Under the pieces are notes generated by a model. It was not told the DNA's origin. It made no database searches and was given only the letters and a program-made list of their open reading frames with translations. A stretch of 64,000 bases of DNA from Salvelinus alpinus. Lineage: Eukaryota; Chordata; Actinopteri; Salmoniformes; Salmonidae. A program made the translations under genes and the position numbers. Position 1 is the stretch's first letter; the number at the start of each line of letters is the position of its first letter. The stretch is from NCBI RefSeq assembly GCF_045679555.1, contig NC_092091.1, positions 11,867,918 through 11,931,917 of the forward strand. Direction: 5' to 3'. Shown here piece by piece: positions 44,260-57,331 of this stretch.

Positions 44260-45905
44260 TTTCTAAAGTCTTCGAAAGACAAGTTAATAAACAGATCACC
44301 GACCATTTTGAATCCCACCGTACCTTCTCCACTATGCAATCTGGTTTCTGTGCTGGTCATGGGTGCACCTCAGCCACGCTCAAGGTCCTAAACGATATCG
44401 TAACCGCCATCAATGAGAGACAATACTGTGCAGCTGTATTCATCGACCTGGTCAAGGCTTTCGACTCTGTCAATCACCACATTCTTATCGGCAGACTCAA
44501 TAGCCTTGGCTTCTCAAATGACTGCCTCGCCTGGTTCACCATCTACTTCTCAGATAGAGTTCAGTGTGTCAAATCGGAGGGCCTGTTGTCCGGACCTCTG
44601 GCAGTCTCTATGGGGGTGCCACAGGGTTCAATTCTCGGGCCGACTCTTTTCTCTGTATATATCAATGATGTCGTTCTTGCTGCTGGTGATTCTCTGATCC
44701 ACCTCTACGCAGACGACAACATTCTGTATAAATATGGCCCTTCTTTGGACACTGTGCTAACAAACCTCCAAACAAGCTTCAATGCCATACAACTCTCCGT
44801 CTGTGGCCTCCAACTGCTTTTAAATGCTAGTAAAACTAAGTGCATGCTCTTTAACCGATTGCTGCCCGTACCCGCCCGCCCGACTAGCATCACTACACGG
44901 TTCTGACCTAAAATATGTGGACAACTACAAATACCTAGGTGTCTGGTTATACTGTAAACTCTCCTTCCAGACTCACATTAAGCAACTCCAAACCAAAATG
45001 AAATCTAGAATCGGCTTCCTATTTCGCAACAAACCTCCTTCACGCATGCCGCCAAACATACCCTCGTAAAATTGACTATCCTACCGATCCTTGACTTCGG
45101 CGATGTAATTTACAAAATAGCCCCCAACACTCTACTCAGCAAACTGGATGTAGTCTATCACAGTGCCATCCGTTTTGTCACCAAAGCCCCATATCCTACG
45201 CACCACTGCGACCTGTATGCTCTCGTTGGCTGGCCCTCGCTTCATATCCGTCGCCAAACCCACTGGCTCCAGGTCATCTATAGGTCTTTGCTAGGTAAAA
45301 CCCCACCTTATCTTAGCTCACTGGTCACTATAGCAACACCCACCCGTAGCACACGCTCCAGCAGATATATTGCACTGGTCATCACCAAAGCCAACACTTC
45401 CTTTGGCCGCCTTTCCTTCCAGTTCTCTGCTGCCAATGACTGGAACGAATTGCAAAAATCTCTGAAGCTGGAGACACTTATCTCCCTCTCTAACTTTAAG
45501 CATCAGCTGTCTGAACAGTTTACTGATCACTGTACCTGTAAATAGCACACCCGACTACCTCATCCCCATATTATTACTTACCCTCTTGCTCTTTCGCACC
45601 CCAATATGTCTACTTGCACATCATCACCTGCACATCTATCACTCCAGTATTAATGCTAAATTGTAATTATTTTCACCTCTATGGCCTATTTATTACCTAC
45701 CTCCCTACTCTTCTACACTTGCACACACTGTACATAGATTTTTCTATTTTTCTTTTCTTTTGTGTTATTGACTGTATGTTTGTTTATGTGTAACTCTGTG
45801 TTGTTGATTTTGTCGCACTGCTTTGCTTTATCTTGTCCAGGTCGCAGTTGTAAATGAGAACTTGTTCTCAACTGGCCTACCAGGTTAAATAAAGGTGAAA
45901 TAAAA
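44260..45905 (+). mobile_element. 5'-truncated LINE (L2/CR1-like)
   Basis: Same family as 19845-24116 in the opposite orientation. The RT box is better kept (FIDLVKAFDSVNHH, GVPQGSILGPTLF, LYADDNILY) through 44906. A frameshift near 44890 and another near 45065 precede the C-terminal part (45072-45545). The tail ends in AATAAAGGTGAAATAAA. Confidence 0.87.
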
Positions 45906-46244
45906 TATACATACAAAAATTAAAAGGCTGCTCCTCAGGCTGCTTATGCTTCATTGTTTGTGATGCTATAAATTGTTATTTTATGGTTGTAAGTGATAAA
46001 ATGAACTGGAGCATTTTATATTTTGATGATGATGAAAGATAATTTGTCAACAAAATTACCTGAGGAAATATATTTTCCATGGTCCTCTTCTAGCTTTTAA
46101 AGGTCCCGCCATATCTCATAGCTAACGTTACCTCAAAAAAGAAAGATAACTCGAACAAAATGACTTAAAAGGAAATACATTTTTCCATGGTCCTCTTGAC
46201 TAGAGTTTAAAGGTCCCGCCATAGCTCTATCCTCATTGGTCAAT
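45906..46244. other. AT-rich intron sequence with a direct repeat
   Basis: A block of roughly 55 bp (TTTCCATGGTCCTCTT then TTTAAAGGTCCCGCCAT) occurs at about 46070-46120 and again at 46175-46225. No gene. Confidence 0.6.
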
Positions 46245-46436
46245 TCTTGGTTACTTCTTGGTTGCACTGGCGTCTCGGATTGGTTGGCGAGGGCAATTCT
46301 TGGTTACTTCTTGGTTGCACTGGCGTCTCGGATTGGATGGCGAGGGCAATTCTTGGTTACTTCTTGGTTGCACTGGCGTCTCGGATTGGTTGGCGAGGGC
46401 AATTCTTGGTTACTTCTTGGTTGCAGACGGCGATAT
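46245..46436. repeat. 53-bp tandem repeat (about 3.6 units)
   Basis: The word TGGTTACTTCTTGGTTGCA starts at 46248, 46301, 46354 and 46407, exactly 53 bp apart. It is absent from the paralogous part of copy A. Confidence 0.95.
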
Positions 46437-47549
46437 GATTGGTTGTCGCAACCAGAAATTTCCTCGACTCACCCTAGTCAAGGGGGCCGGGGTTCAATAC
46501 CTGCAATAGTTAATATTTGTTGGTTCTCCTAAAAGCAACGCAGGCCTAATACCAGATATATAGCTAACTGTAAAGTAATGAGTGACCATTTTAGAAAATC
46601 TGATATTTTATGTCAATCATATTGCTGCTTGTAGCCTGTAACTGATGCTTCGTTGTCCTTCGTTCCTGCCCCACCTATCCCACGACAATTGCTGGTTACT
46701 ATTGCCTTGCAATAATAACTATAATAAAATAAAAAATAAAAGGCAAATGCTTACATAGCATTTATTGTAATAAAACATATATTTAGTACCATAATGGTAT
46801 TTACTAACATAATATTATTATTAAAATAGTTCTAGGCTACCCTACCCTAGAATTAGGGTTAAAGCTAAAATAGGTTATACGTAGGGTTAGAGTTTCTGTA
46901 TAGCACTTTGATATCTGCTGATGTAAAAAGGGCTTTATACATGTGATTGATTGTTAGGTTCAGGGTATTTAAAGAGAATTACTGTTTGGGTTTATAGCTC
47001 TCTTGCTCCTCCCTGTGGTCGTCTGTGGGTACTATATACCTCATTAACAACACTTGATAGGCTCATAATCTGAGGTAGCAACTGCATCAGAGTTACAAAT
47101 CAATGAGCTCCAACTATCCATTTGGTTTACAACTCAGTGAACATGCGCAGCATTCTCTCTATTTGATGCCTACTAACTAATAGATTTTGACCCATATCAA
47201 ATTACCCAACAGCCATTTAGAAACATTACGCTGTAATAAAACAATTGAAATAAGGTTATTTCTTAGTTTAAAACATGTATTCTGGCTGTTTAAATTGGCC
47301 ACATCTTGAAAAAGAGGCTAGAAACATGCGTTTTGTTTAGGTTTTAAATATTTTTATGGCAAAAAATATGGTTAACCATGACCAGAAAATATTTAATATT
47401 TGACGGGTATGTGCCAACCATCTATTTCAGTATGATATATCAGAATTGCATTCACTTACAATGAAATTCTGTTTTTCCCTTGCAGCATTGCGTTGCAGTT
47501 GCAGTGCATTTTGTGTGGTACATATGTAGGATTTATTGAATGTATGTAA
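46437..47549. other. intron 2 sequence shared with copy A
   Basis: Blocks match 8175-8360 and 8930-9100. No ORF or element boundary was recognised in the rest. Confidence 0.55.
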
Positions 47550-48068
47550 GGCAATAAATAGGCCATGGTGGCGAAGTAATTACAATATAGCAATTAAACA
47601 CTGGAATGGTAGATGTGCAGATGATGAATGTGCAAGTAGAGATACTGGGGTGCAAAGGAGGAAGTTAAATAAATACAGTAAGGGGATGAGGTAGTTGGAT
47701 GGGCTGTTTACAGATGGGCTCTGTACAGGTGCAGTAATCTGTGAGCTGCTCTGACAGCTGGTGCTTAAAGCGAGTGAGGGAGATATGAGTCTCCAGCTTC
47801 AGTGATTTTTGCATTTCGTTCCAGTCATTGGCAGCAGAGAACTGGAAGGAAAGGCGACCAAAGGAGGAATTGGCTTTGGGGTGAACAGTGAGATATACCT
47901 GCTGGAGTGCGTGCTACGGATGGGTGCTGCTATGGTGACCAGTGAGCTGAGATAAGGCAGGGATTTACCTAGCAGAGACTTGTAGATGACCTGGAGCCAG
48001 TGGGTTTGTCGACGAGTATGAAGCGAGGGCCAGCCAATGAGAGCGTACAGGTCGCAGTGGTGGGTAGT
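47550..48068 (-). mobile_element. L2/CR1-like LINE 3' fragment joined to an RNase H LINE
   Basis: The minus strand reads TTHHCDLYALIGWPSLHTRR and following residues of the L2-like C-terminus. At 48068 the frame continues directly into RNase H LINE sequence, producing a 155-codon chimeric ORF (48266-47799). Confidence 0.8.
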
Positions 48069-49110
48069 AGATGTTGATTTAAATGCACCAATACATATCC
48101 TTAAAGCTATATACTGGATTCTGTCCAGCTTCTGAAGACAAGTCTTTGCCGCTGTTCCATAAACTATACACCTGTAATCAATTGTCGTCCTGATCAGAGC
48201 TCTATAAATATCCATCAACAATTGTCTGTCAGCACCCCATTCATAATCAGAGACCCACACAACCAACTACCACAAAAGTGATGGAATGAGAGAGAGACAT
48301 CATTACAACACTGTACATAGACATAATATAACGTTTCTTCTTCTTTGGAGTTTAACGGCGGTTGGAATCCAATATGTTGCATTACCTAACTTTATCCACT
48401 GAAACTACACAATCCTCTATCCCATGACCTCCTGCACACTTCCCACATCTTGGAATCTCCCTCCTACAAACTGCTGCAACTTGACCATAAACGTTGCACC
48501 TGAAACAGCTCAGTGGATTCAACACAAAGACTCTAACAGGATAACTGATATATCCTAACATGACTTTGTTGGGTAAAAATTCAAAACTCAAAAGGACTGA
48601 CAGTGACACCTCTGTTTCACCACGCTCACCACCGGATCTGCGTCACACCAAACGACGGGCATCACAAACACCAGGAGTCTTCAACTTCAATTGCTCCACC
48701 TCCACACTTAACACTACCCCAGAAATCACTTCTTTCAATGGTGCCCTGTTCCTGAGAGCAAAGCAAGAAACAGATCTTGACCCAAGTTGCGTGACACGGA
48801 GCTTCCACTCCCTCTGGTCAGAAGAAACACAAACAAATATCACAAGTCCACTACAGGTTACCTAGGTTACCTTCACTGATTCAACTGCACCCAACTCCTT
48901 TCCCACCCACCCTGAAACCACTAATGGATCTGCCAAAAGGTATGGATCCACGTTCTCCAGAAACGTAACTTCTACTGCACTAGATTCTTCTTTATAATGT
49001 CCATTGATGCCAGGCTCTGAACTCTTCTCCACACCTTCTACCTCACTTAACTCTCCCTCATTCATTTCAATTTCACCTCCAGAACTCAGACTGGCTCACA
49101 GCTCACTCTG
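48069..49110 (-). mobile_element. RNase H-bearing LINE fragment, copy C
   Basis: It contains the C-terminal RT piece ([20 protein letters not shown]) and the ORF1 knuckle ([19 protein letters not shown], 48609-48382), then the 5' part shared with copies A and D. The RNase H part present in A and D is missing, replaced by the L2-like fragment. Confidence 0.75.
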
Positions 49111-49129
49111 TGTTTGCACTTGAATTTTA

Positions 49130-49300
49130 ACGTTTGAAATGTCTCTATTCCTTTGAAACTTTTGTGAGTGTAATGTTTACTGTTAATTTCTGATTGTTTA
49201 TTTCACTTTTGTTTAGTATTTATTTAACTTGCTTTGGCAATGTAAACATATGTTTCCCATGCACATAAAGCCATTTGAATTGAATTGAATTGAATTAAGA
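49130..49300 (+). mobile_element. LINE 3' tail, copy C
   Basis: Matches 13155-13305 and ends in GAATTGAATTGAATTGAATT. Confidence 0.75.
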
Positions 49301-49382
49301 GAGGTGTGTATAGGGGACATGAGATAGTCATGATTTTTCATGGTTATGTGATGAGGTAGCCCCGCCTGTGACTTCAAAATCA

Positions 49383-49445
49383 GTAACGGTCAAGATGCTG
49401 GTTTCTCCCGCGGTAGATCTGTGTTCATATCCCGTTGGTTACATT
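49383..49445 (+). other. tRNA-like sequence, shortened (copy C)
   Basis: It starts inside the A-box-like word of copy A's sequence and keeps the B-box-like word with changes. Decayed relic. Confidence 0.35.
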
Positions 49446-49570
49446 AAGAAGTCTATTCTCTGAAAAGGCTTCCCAACAGTGGGGTCAGTGGGATTGGAGA
49501 GGGGCCCCTCTCTCTCTCTCTGACTGAGGAGAGAAGTGAAATGGTGTCTCCTCTGGTCAACAAGACTCAC

Positions 49571-49666
49571 CTTGAAAGAATCCACAGCCTGTTGGAGCTC
49601 CTTCAGCTCCTTCTCTCTCTCCTGGAATCTCTGCTGGACCTTCTGCTGACTCCTCCCCAGCTGCCT
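49571..49666 (-). CDS. copy C exon 2 (96 bp)
   Basis: Intact 32 codons ending QQAVDSFK, with acceptor CCACAG and donor GTGAGT. Confidence 0.9.
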
Positions 49667-50048
49667 CTGTGGAGAATCACTCTTCAATGAGCTATCAAGC
49701 TTTATTTGTCCAGTAGATCAATAGTATAGTAATGTGACATAGGGCCCATAGAAAATAGGGATAAACATTTTGAGGAAATGTCTGTGTGAAATTATATTAT
49801 TATGTTATGTGAATGATTATTGTTATTGGGTGTTTGATAACGAATAACAATGGTGTTTGACTTAAGAAAATAGTGATAAATTTGGAGAATCTGGGTTAAC
49901 ATATCTATATACTCAAGGCTGGTGTTCAAATTTCTTCTGCCGTGTGTCAATTTTATTTGAATGATCTCATATTCAAACAGTCTTAGTTCCTACTGTATCT
50001 TAATTATTTGTTAATCAGACAGTCACCAACAAGTTGTTCTGGTCTTAC

Positions 50049-50645
50049 CTGTTTCTCAGTCCTCTCTGCTGCAGCTGACACTGTATCATGGCCTTTATGT
50101 TCATCCATTGTACACAGATAACAGATACACTGCTGATCGGTACGACAGTAAACCTCCAGCAGTTTGTCATGATGAGAGCAGATCTTCTCCTGTAGTTGTG
50201 TGGTGGCTTTGACCAGCTTGTGCTTCTTGAAAGCAGGAGATTCATAGTGAGGTTGGAGGTGAGTCTCACAGTAAGAGGCCAGACACGCCAGACAGGACAT
50301 GAGGGCTTTCTGCTTTCTGGTCCCAGTGCAGACATCACACGCCACATCTCCAGGTCCAGCATAGCACAGAGCAGGAGGGAGAGCAGCCTGGAGTCCTGTC
50401 TTCTTCAGTTTCTCCACCAGCTCAGCCAATATGTTATTTTTCATCAGCGTAGGCCTTGGAGTGAAGGTCTGTCTGCACTGAGGACAGCTATAGACCCCTT
50501 TCAGAACATCCTGATCCCAGCAGCCCTCAATACAGCTTCTACAGTAACTGTGTCCACAGGGGCTGGTGACTGGTTCCTTCAGTAGATCCAGACAGACAGA
50601 ACAACAGAACTGGTCCTGGTCCAGCAGAACTCCCTGCTGAGCCAT
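50049..50645 (-). CDS. copy C exon 1: RING and two B-boxes
   Basis: Open 199-codon exon from ATG at 50645. All RING ligands are present ([20 protein letters not shown]). It is slightly more divergent than A against B, which suggests A and B share the more recent ancestor. Confidence 0.94.
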
Positions 50646-50693
50646 TTGGACTGTTGTTCACTCTCACAGAGACAGATGACACAGAGACTGATC

Positions 50694-50707
50694 AGTTTCC
50701 TTTTCTT
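50694..50707 (-). promoter_or_regulatory. ISRE-like motif, copy C
   Basis: The coding strand reads AAGAAAAGGAAACT, matching GAAANNGAAAC, 49-62 bp upstream of the ATG. Same place as in copy B. Confidence 0.55.
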
Positions 50708-51052
50708 ATAAAATAGTTTTGGGGTGTGGGATGGTCTTCCTGCTTCTGCCAGAGAGGTGGGGTTAGAGGGAGGGAGTGGTGCAGGCAGGGAGGGAGGGAG
50801 GGAGGGAGATAACTGCATGCAACATCAAGAAGGATCGAGAAGATTTTAGTTCCTAGGTTAGGGCCTTTAATAAGGAATAAATCTAACACGTGAGTTGTTG
50901 GAATATATAAAGAGTAAAACTTTCTATGAAGTACATATTATAATGATTTTAATGACCTTAATAATGCCTTATAATACACTTATGTGTTATAACACTGATT
51001 ATGAGTGTCTATAATTATTCATAAGTGGTTGTAATGAGGGGGGACTTGATAT
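50708..51052. other. 5' flank of copy C
   Basis: Paralogous to the flanks of A and B; interrupted by the SINE at 51053. No ORF. Confidence 0.5.
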
Positions 51053-51250
51053 TGGGGCGGCAGGTAGCCTAGTGGTTAGAGCGTTGGGCCAGTAACCGAA
51101 AGTTTGCTAGATTGAATCACTGAGCTGACAAGGTATAAATCTGTCGTTCTGCCCCTGAACAAGGTAGTTAACCCACTGTTCCTCGGCCGTCATTGTAAAT
51201 GAAAATGTGTTCTTAACTGACTTAGTTAAATAAAAATGTAATAAAAATAT
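51053..51250 (+). mobile_element. HpaI-type SINE
   Basis: tRNA-like head (GGCAGGTAGCCTAGTGGTTA), GTTAAC site and AACTGACTTAGTTAAATAAA tail. It lies between blocks that are contiguous in copies A and B (TGATATTGATACAATG), so it inserted after duplication. Confidence 0.87.
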
Positions 51251-51398
51251 TGATACAATGTACTGTAGTTGAAATAAATACTGTATGACTGATCATTGAG
51301 AACGAGGTAATACTATCTCTCTGTATTCAGAGTTTAAATCCCAGGAGACCTAAAGGAAGCCTTCAACACATGGCTTCATCCAGTCATAGTAAACAACC

Positions 51399-51558
<160 letters not shown>

Positions 51559-51888
51559 GATGCAGCCAACTTCTCAGCGGTGGTTGTTGTTGCTATCAGT
51601 GTTAAAAAAAATGTACAACTCCATGCTCAATGACTACTTTTAAACAAAAATAATAATAATTAAACAATTAAACACATTTACTTGAAGAACAGTGAAGATA
51701 CAGAACAAAGAGGGTGGCCTGCAGGTAAACAAGACACCACTGAATCCCCTGCAGCTTCTATTAGGACCAGGAGTTTTCCTGGCTACGTCTCCTGGCAGGA
51801 AAGACTTTGTCTCAAGTTATATTATTGTTCACAGAGTGAGTCCATGTAACTTATTATGTGACTTGTTAAGTATATTTTTACTGGCCTA

Positions 51889-52946
51889 CAGAGCATTCTA
51901 GAAGTATTCAGCTCCTTTGACTTTTTCCACATGTTGTTACCTTACAGCCTTATTCTAAAATGGATTAAATTATTTTTCTACCTCATCAATCTACACACAA
52001 TGCCCCCATAATGACAGAGCAATGACAGGTTTTTGAAATGTTGGCAAAAATAAAAAATGTAAAAATACTGAACTATCACATTTACATAAGTATTCAGACT
52101 CTTTACTCAGTACTTTGTTGCATCACCTTTAGCAGTGATTACAACCTCGAGGCTTCCTGGGTATGACGCTACAAGCTCGGCACACCTGTATTTGGGAGTT
52201 TCTCCCATTCTTCTCTGCAGATCCTCTCATGTTCTGACATGCACTGTCAGCTGTGGGACCTTATATATATTTTTATTTTTATTTATTTCACCTTTATTTA
52301 ACCAGGTAAGCTAGTTGAGAACAAGTTCTCATTTACAACTGCGACCTGGCCAAGATAAAGCAAAGCAGTGTGACACAAACAACAATACAGAGTTACACAT
52401 GGAATAAACAAGCGTACAGTCAATAACACAATAGAAAAAAAGAAAGTCTATATACAGTGTATGCACATGGCATGAGGAGGTAGGCAATAAATAGGCGATA
52501 GTAGCGAAGTAGTTACACTTTAGCAAATTAACACTGGAGTGGTAGATGAGCAGATGATTATGTGCAAATAGAAATACTGGTGTGCAAAAGAGCAGAAATA
52601 TAGCGAGGGTGTGTGCCTTTTCAAAGCATGTCCAATCAATTGAATTTACCACAGGTGGACTCCAATCCAGTTGTAGAAACATCTCGAGGATGATCAATGT
52701 AGACAGGATGCACCGGAGCTAAATTTCGAGTCTCATAGGAAAGGGTCTGAAAATAAGGTATCTGTTTTTTATTTTCATACATTGCAAAAAATTCTAAAAA
52801 CTGGTTTTCGCTTTGTCATTATGGGATAATGTGTGTAGATTGATGAAGGAAATTATTTATTTAATCTATTTTAGAATGGATATAAGGCTGTAACGTAACA
52901 AAATGTGGAAAAAGGGAAGGGGTCTGAATACTTACTGAAGGCTCTG
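51889..52946. mobile_element. Tc1-like element, transposase deleted
   Basis: TA-flanked ends (51887-51888 and 52947-52948) with inverted repeats (CAGAGC ... GTATTCAG left, CTGAATACTTACTGAAGGCT right). The interior lacks a transposase frame. It is a different Tc1-like family from 3501-5107 and is split by a LINE tail. Confidence 0.75.
52265..52610 (-). mobile_element. L2/CR1-like LINE 3' end inserted in the Tc1-like element
   Basis: Matches the 3' UTR at 19850-20170 (TTTCACCTTTATTTAACCAG). The Tc1-like sequence resumes at about 52610. Confidence 0.8.
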
Positions 52947-53617
52947 TATGTATGTTAATAGAATGTGTTCTCCCCAATAGTAAAGTTTGTCCAACATGTT
53001 TTTCTCCATTTCTCTAAATACCATCTTATTAGATGGAGCCATTTCCCCCCATTAGTTTGGGATTCAGACCTGCAGTCATCTTGATTTCAGAACACTTTGG
53101 AGAAGTGTTCCACAGGCAGTAAATCTATTGTAGAATAAATGGAACCTGGATCCATTTCATTCTAGTAACATGGTTTATGTGTGTTATAGCAGTAATGGGG
53201 TTAAACTGATATTAAAATGACAACTCCATCGGTGGTACCAGGTCAGGGGAGTTCATCTCTGCTCCCAGCATCCCTGGGACAGTACTGATCAACATAGCTG
53301 ACCTGATGCAGAGGTGGACCAGTGATGTTTTCCTCTCAGTGGTGAGACCTGCCCTTCCATTTGACACACCTTTACCTGATAAGATCATACAAGATGTTGC
53401 AGGCTTATTGCATGTGGAAACAGACCTGCGTTCAAATACTATTTAAAATAATGTTGAATACTTAATAATCAGTGGTTGATTGAGTTTGTTGTAATGGAAC
53501 CAATAGAAAAGTCCTAAAAGTACAAACAAACCCCGCCCACCTGGAGGACTAAAGGAAATGTTCAAAGTGTTTGTAAGATTTCAAATAGTATTTGAATCCA
53601 GGGTCGTATTAGTTAAG
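52947..53617. other. spacer, no gene recognised
   Basis: No repeat, long ORF or paralogous block was identified. Confidence 0.45.
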
Positions 53618-54000
53618 TGTCACGTCCTGACCATAGTTCTTATGTGTTTTGCTTGTTTAGTGTTGGTCAGGACGTGAGCTGGGTGGGAAGTCTATGTTGT
53701 GTGTCTAGTTTGTCTGTTTCTGTGTTCAGCCTAATATGGTTCTCAATCAGAGGCAGCTGTCAATCGTTGTCCCTGATTGAGAATCATATATAGGTGGCTT
53801 GTTTTGTGTTGTGATTTTGTGGGTGGTTGTTTCCTGTGTCAGTGTTTGTGCCACACGGGACTGTGACGGTTAGTACGTTTGTTATTTTGTCTAGTTTTCT
53901 TGTTATTAAATCATGGAAACTTACCACGCTGTACATTGGTCCTCCGATCCTTCTCGCCTCTCCTCGTCTGAGGAGTAGGACGACTTAGACTGCCGTTACA
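53618..54000 (+). mobile_element. solo LTR (383 bp) with TTAAG target duplication
   Basis: TTAAG occurs at 53613-53617 and 54001-54005. The sequence is nearly the same as the LTR at 33334-33725. Confidence 0.92.
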
Positions 54001-54061
54001 TTAAGGAACATTGTAGCAAAACATTTAGCAACAGAAAACGAAAACAAACTTTTATTTTCTT

Positions 54062-54255
54062 AAGTGCAGTTAGTCCCTGCCTGTTTCAGTTAGTCCCTGC
54101 CCGTTTCAGTTAGTCCCTCCCTGTTTCAGTTAGTCCCTCCCTGTTTGTTAGTCCCTCCCTGTTTCAGTTAGTCCCTCCCTGTTTCAGTTAGTCCCTCCCT
54201 GTTTCAGTTAGTCCTTTCCTGTTTCAGTTAGTCCCTCCCTGTTTCAGTTCATTTT
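54062..54255. repeat. 20-bp tandem repeat (about 9-10 units)
   Basis: Units of CAGTTAGTCCCTCCCTGTTT with a few point differences and one short unit. Confidence 0.93.
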
Positions 54256-54465
54256 CTTCAGTTTGGTGCCTAGTGAATATGACTCAGGTCTCTGTGGAAA
54301 CATTAATGTAAATTCACCTTTGATTTTTACTCCTCACTTTCCCTTTCAGGTTCATAAGGTTTTTCTTCCCCCTGCTGGAGACTAGAGCACACTGCAGTCC
54401 CTGGCTTTCTTTGTGCAGCCGGAGGATGAGGTCCTCATCACCTGTTGTGACGGATCCAACAATTA

Positions 54466-54645
54466 CAGTACAACCATTATCTCTCTCCTCTTTCACATCC
54501 CTCTATCATCACTCCATGGGGGAGTACAACTATTACCTCTCCTCTTTCACATCTCTCTATCATCACTCCATGGGGGAGTACAACCATTACCTCTCTCCTC
54601 TTTCACATCCCTCTATCATCACTCCATGGGGGCGTCCCAATAATC
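54466..54645. repeat. about 54-bp tandem repeat (3 units)
   Basis: Word TCTATCATCACTCCATGGGG three times; spacing is 54 then about 56 bp, so the open frame across the first two units breaks in the third. Confidence 0.88.
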
Positions 54646-56030
54646 TCTCCTTCCTGAAGTGTAGCATTCTTTCACTACTCCTCACAAATGTAAAAGTATT
54701 GGATTGGTGTTGACATGGGGTAGAGGGAGTTTACATATACCAGTCATTTCCTTTTAAATCCATGAAGGGGAGTGGACAAGTTCACACTTAGAAAGGAGAG
54801 ATAATTGGGACACAGCCCATGTGTCCTGATAACTACAGGAATTAAACTATGTTGAGGGTGTCTGCTTTCTATAAGGTAGAGAAAGCGAGGGCGAGAGAGA
54901 ACATGAGGTAAAGTTGTGGAGATGAGGGAATATGTGATCAGAACCCCTCCAGTCTGGTTAACCACAGTTAGGTCCAGTATGTACTAGCAATACAAGTCAC
55001 CATTTAGAATGTGACCCAGTTCAATGGGTCTGAACAGAACTGGGGGGATGTCAGACATGAAGTTGTCTAAACACAACTGGAATATCATTAGTTTGTGATT
55101 CATTGTTAATACATTTTCAATTAGGAACACAGAGGAACAACCTGACAACACAGGAACAACCTGACAAAACAACAACAACAACAAAGAGGGAACCACTAAA
55201 GTCATTACCATATTGTCATGTTGTAATGACAGGGAGAAACAATCTAACATCTAGAACACTACTGTAGATCTGGTCTAAAGAAACCTAGTGCACTACGCAG
55301 GGAATAGGGAGCTATTTGGAACAGAGACACTAACTCCTGTATGAACATCTTTCTCCCCCTCATCTGTCTGATATATCTGCACATTTCCCCTCCCATCCTC
55401 CCTTTTCATTCTATTCTATCAGCCACACCACTAGCTCTCCTCCACACAATCCATTTAGAAGTTAAAGACACACCTTGGAATAAATAACAAAGGAAAACTA
55501 TTACAAGATGAAGTTTAGTGTTGTATTTTTTATTTCCCATCACCATAAATCATATTTAATCACTGAACAGTAGCAGACCTAACTTCATCTGTTCCTGACT
55601 CTGGATAGTGGATTAAAAAGACCATCAATCTCCAACGATATTAAAGTACTATTCTGAACATTACTGACATACTGAGTGGCAAGTCAAGATATCTGCTGGT
55701 TTTATTGTTTGGTCAATAGCACCACCTGCTGGACAGGTTTAATGTTGCTTGACTGTGCAGTATGGGAGGATGAAAGATGACACATTTAGGGCCGGTTTCC
55801 CGGACATCTACATTGAACATACTTCTAGGATTCATCTGTGTCCGTCCCATATAGTTAAGTTAGTTAGTGATACTACCTGTTCAATGCCACTGAGGAGAAT
55901 TACATAGACAGAGAACCAATTGAGAATGACAACCAATATACATCAACACCATACATCATGATTCACGGAAATGTACAAGATTAAAATATTGCATTTAAAA
56001 TATGAGCAGAATGAATGATCACATCTGGGG
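54646..56030. other. spacer downstream of copy D
   Basis: From about 54960 it is paralogous to 16390-17930. No gene. Confidence 0.55.
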
Positions 56031-56034
56031 ACCA

Positions 56035-56155
56035 TCACCACCAGCATGACTAATATCTATGTGGACCCTACTACAGTTTAACCAGCTCAGCTATAGACTA
56101 CACCAGCATGACTAGTATCTATGTGGACCCTACTACAGTTTAACCAGCTCAGCAG
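56035..56155 (-). repeat. 62-bp minisatellite at the 3' end of copy D (about 2 units)
   Basis: Shortest of the four arrays; the stop codon at 56133-56135 is in the last unit. Confidence 0.88.
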
Positions 56156-56647
56156 TGTCTCCTACAAAGAGCCAAAACCCAGGATAGAGGGGCTGAGTGA
56201 ATGTGGTCTGGACTCTGTGGAGGAGGGTCATTGTGTCAGAGACACTGTAGAAGGACAGAGTACCTGCCTTGTGATCCAGGTACACTCCTACTCTGGAGGA
56301 CTGAGGGCCTGATACTTTAGTCTCAACATGATTGTGGCTGAAACAATAACCATCACTAGAGCACTGTAAACTCCAGGACTTGTCATTGTATCCAAATCCA
56401 CCATCTTCCTCTGTTCTGCTGACGTCTTTATATGAGACTGCTGTATCAACATCACCACTCCACTCCACCTCCCAGTAACAGCGTCCAGACAGACCCTCTC
56501 TACACAGAACATGGTAGTAGTTAGTGAATCTGCCTGGATGGTCAGGATATGGTTGGACTTGGTCTGTATAAGTCACCTTTCTGTTCCCTTCAGACAGAGA
56601 GAGGCATGTGCCTGCTGTGTTTGGGTCCAGTGTGAGCTGACAGGAAT
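56133..56647 (-). CDS. copy D exon 6: PRY-SPRY domain (open, but out of frame with upstream exons)
   Basis: 515-bp exon, the same length as in copy A, with [30 protein letters not shown] and GDTAELVKL-stop. Confidence 0.88.
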
Positions 56648-56878
56648 CTGGGAGAAGAGCAGAGACCAATGAGGGGAGTTAGAACAATAAGTTAAGTCAG
56701 ATACTGTATCTACCCTGTCTTTGATTAGAGCACAGCAGAGATCAAATCAGAGAAATATGAGGAGTCAGATAGATACCCAGTCTTTGATTAGATTTACTAT
56801 TGCTATATATTTCTAGAGGGATTGTTAGGAGTGTCAGTAAAAAGAGACTGTTAGTTACTTCACAATAAAGAGACTCAC

Positions 56879-56938
56879 ATTGTAACAACTCTTCTCTGGT
56901 CTTGGGCTCTGGAGGCAGTACAACATCCACTATATTCA
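56879..56938 (-). CDS. copy D exon 5 (60 bp)
   Basis: Intact linker exon with normal splice signals. Confidence 0.82.
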
Positions 56939-57063
56939 CTACAGACACACAAACACATTGACAGAGAGAGGGAATGTTATCATCATACCATATTCCACAT
57001 GTATATAACTAGTAGGGAACTTTCAATGGTCTAAAGTTGATGTTCTTATTATTTTCAACACAC

Positions 57064-57221
57064 CTGTAGTGGAGATCTTGGTCCATTCTCCTTTAAGGAA
57101 GTCTTCTAGTTTCTCTCTCAGTTCAGACAGTCTTACTCACATCTCCAAAGTACTGAAGAGGACGGACAACGATGCTGTGTAAGTCTGAAGATACACTGAT
57201 ACTGGAGAGAGACTGATAACT
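57064..57221 (-). pseudogene. copy D exon 4, 2-bp deletion
   Basis: 158 bp against 160 in A, B and C. The plus strand reads TTCAGACAGTC where the others read TTCAGACACAGTC. Confidence 0.9.
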
Positions 57222-57331
57222 CTGGAGAGAGGGACAGAGAGAGAGGGACAGAGAGAGAGAGTGAGAGAGAACAGAACCAAATGATTGAAAGTTGTAATTT
57301 CATATCACATGTAACAAGGCAGTCTAGTTAC

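Noticed and set aside
50708-50716. TATA-like word upstream of copy C
   Set aside because: It reads TATAAAAT only on the non-coding strand, and no transcription start evidence exists.
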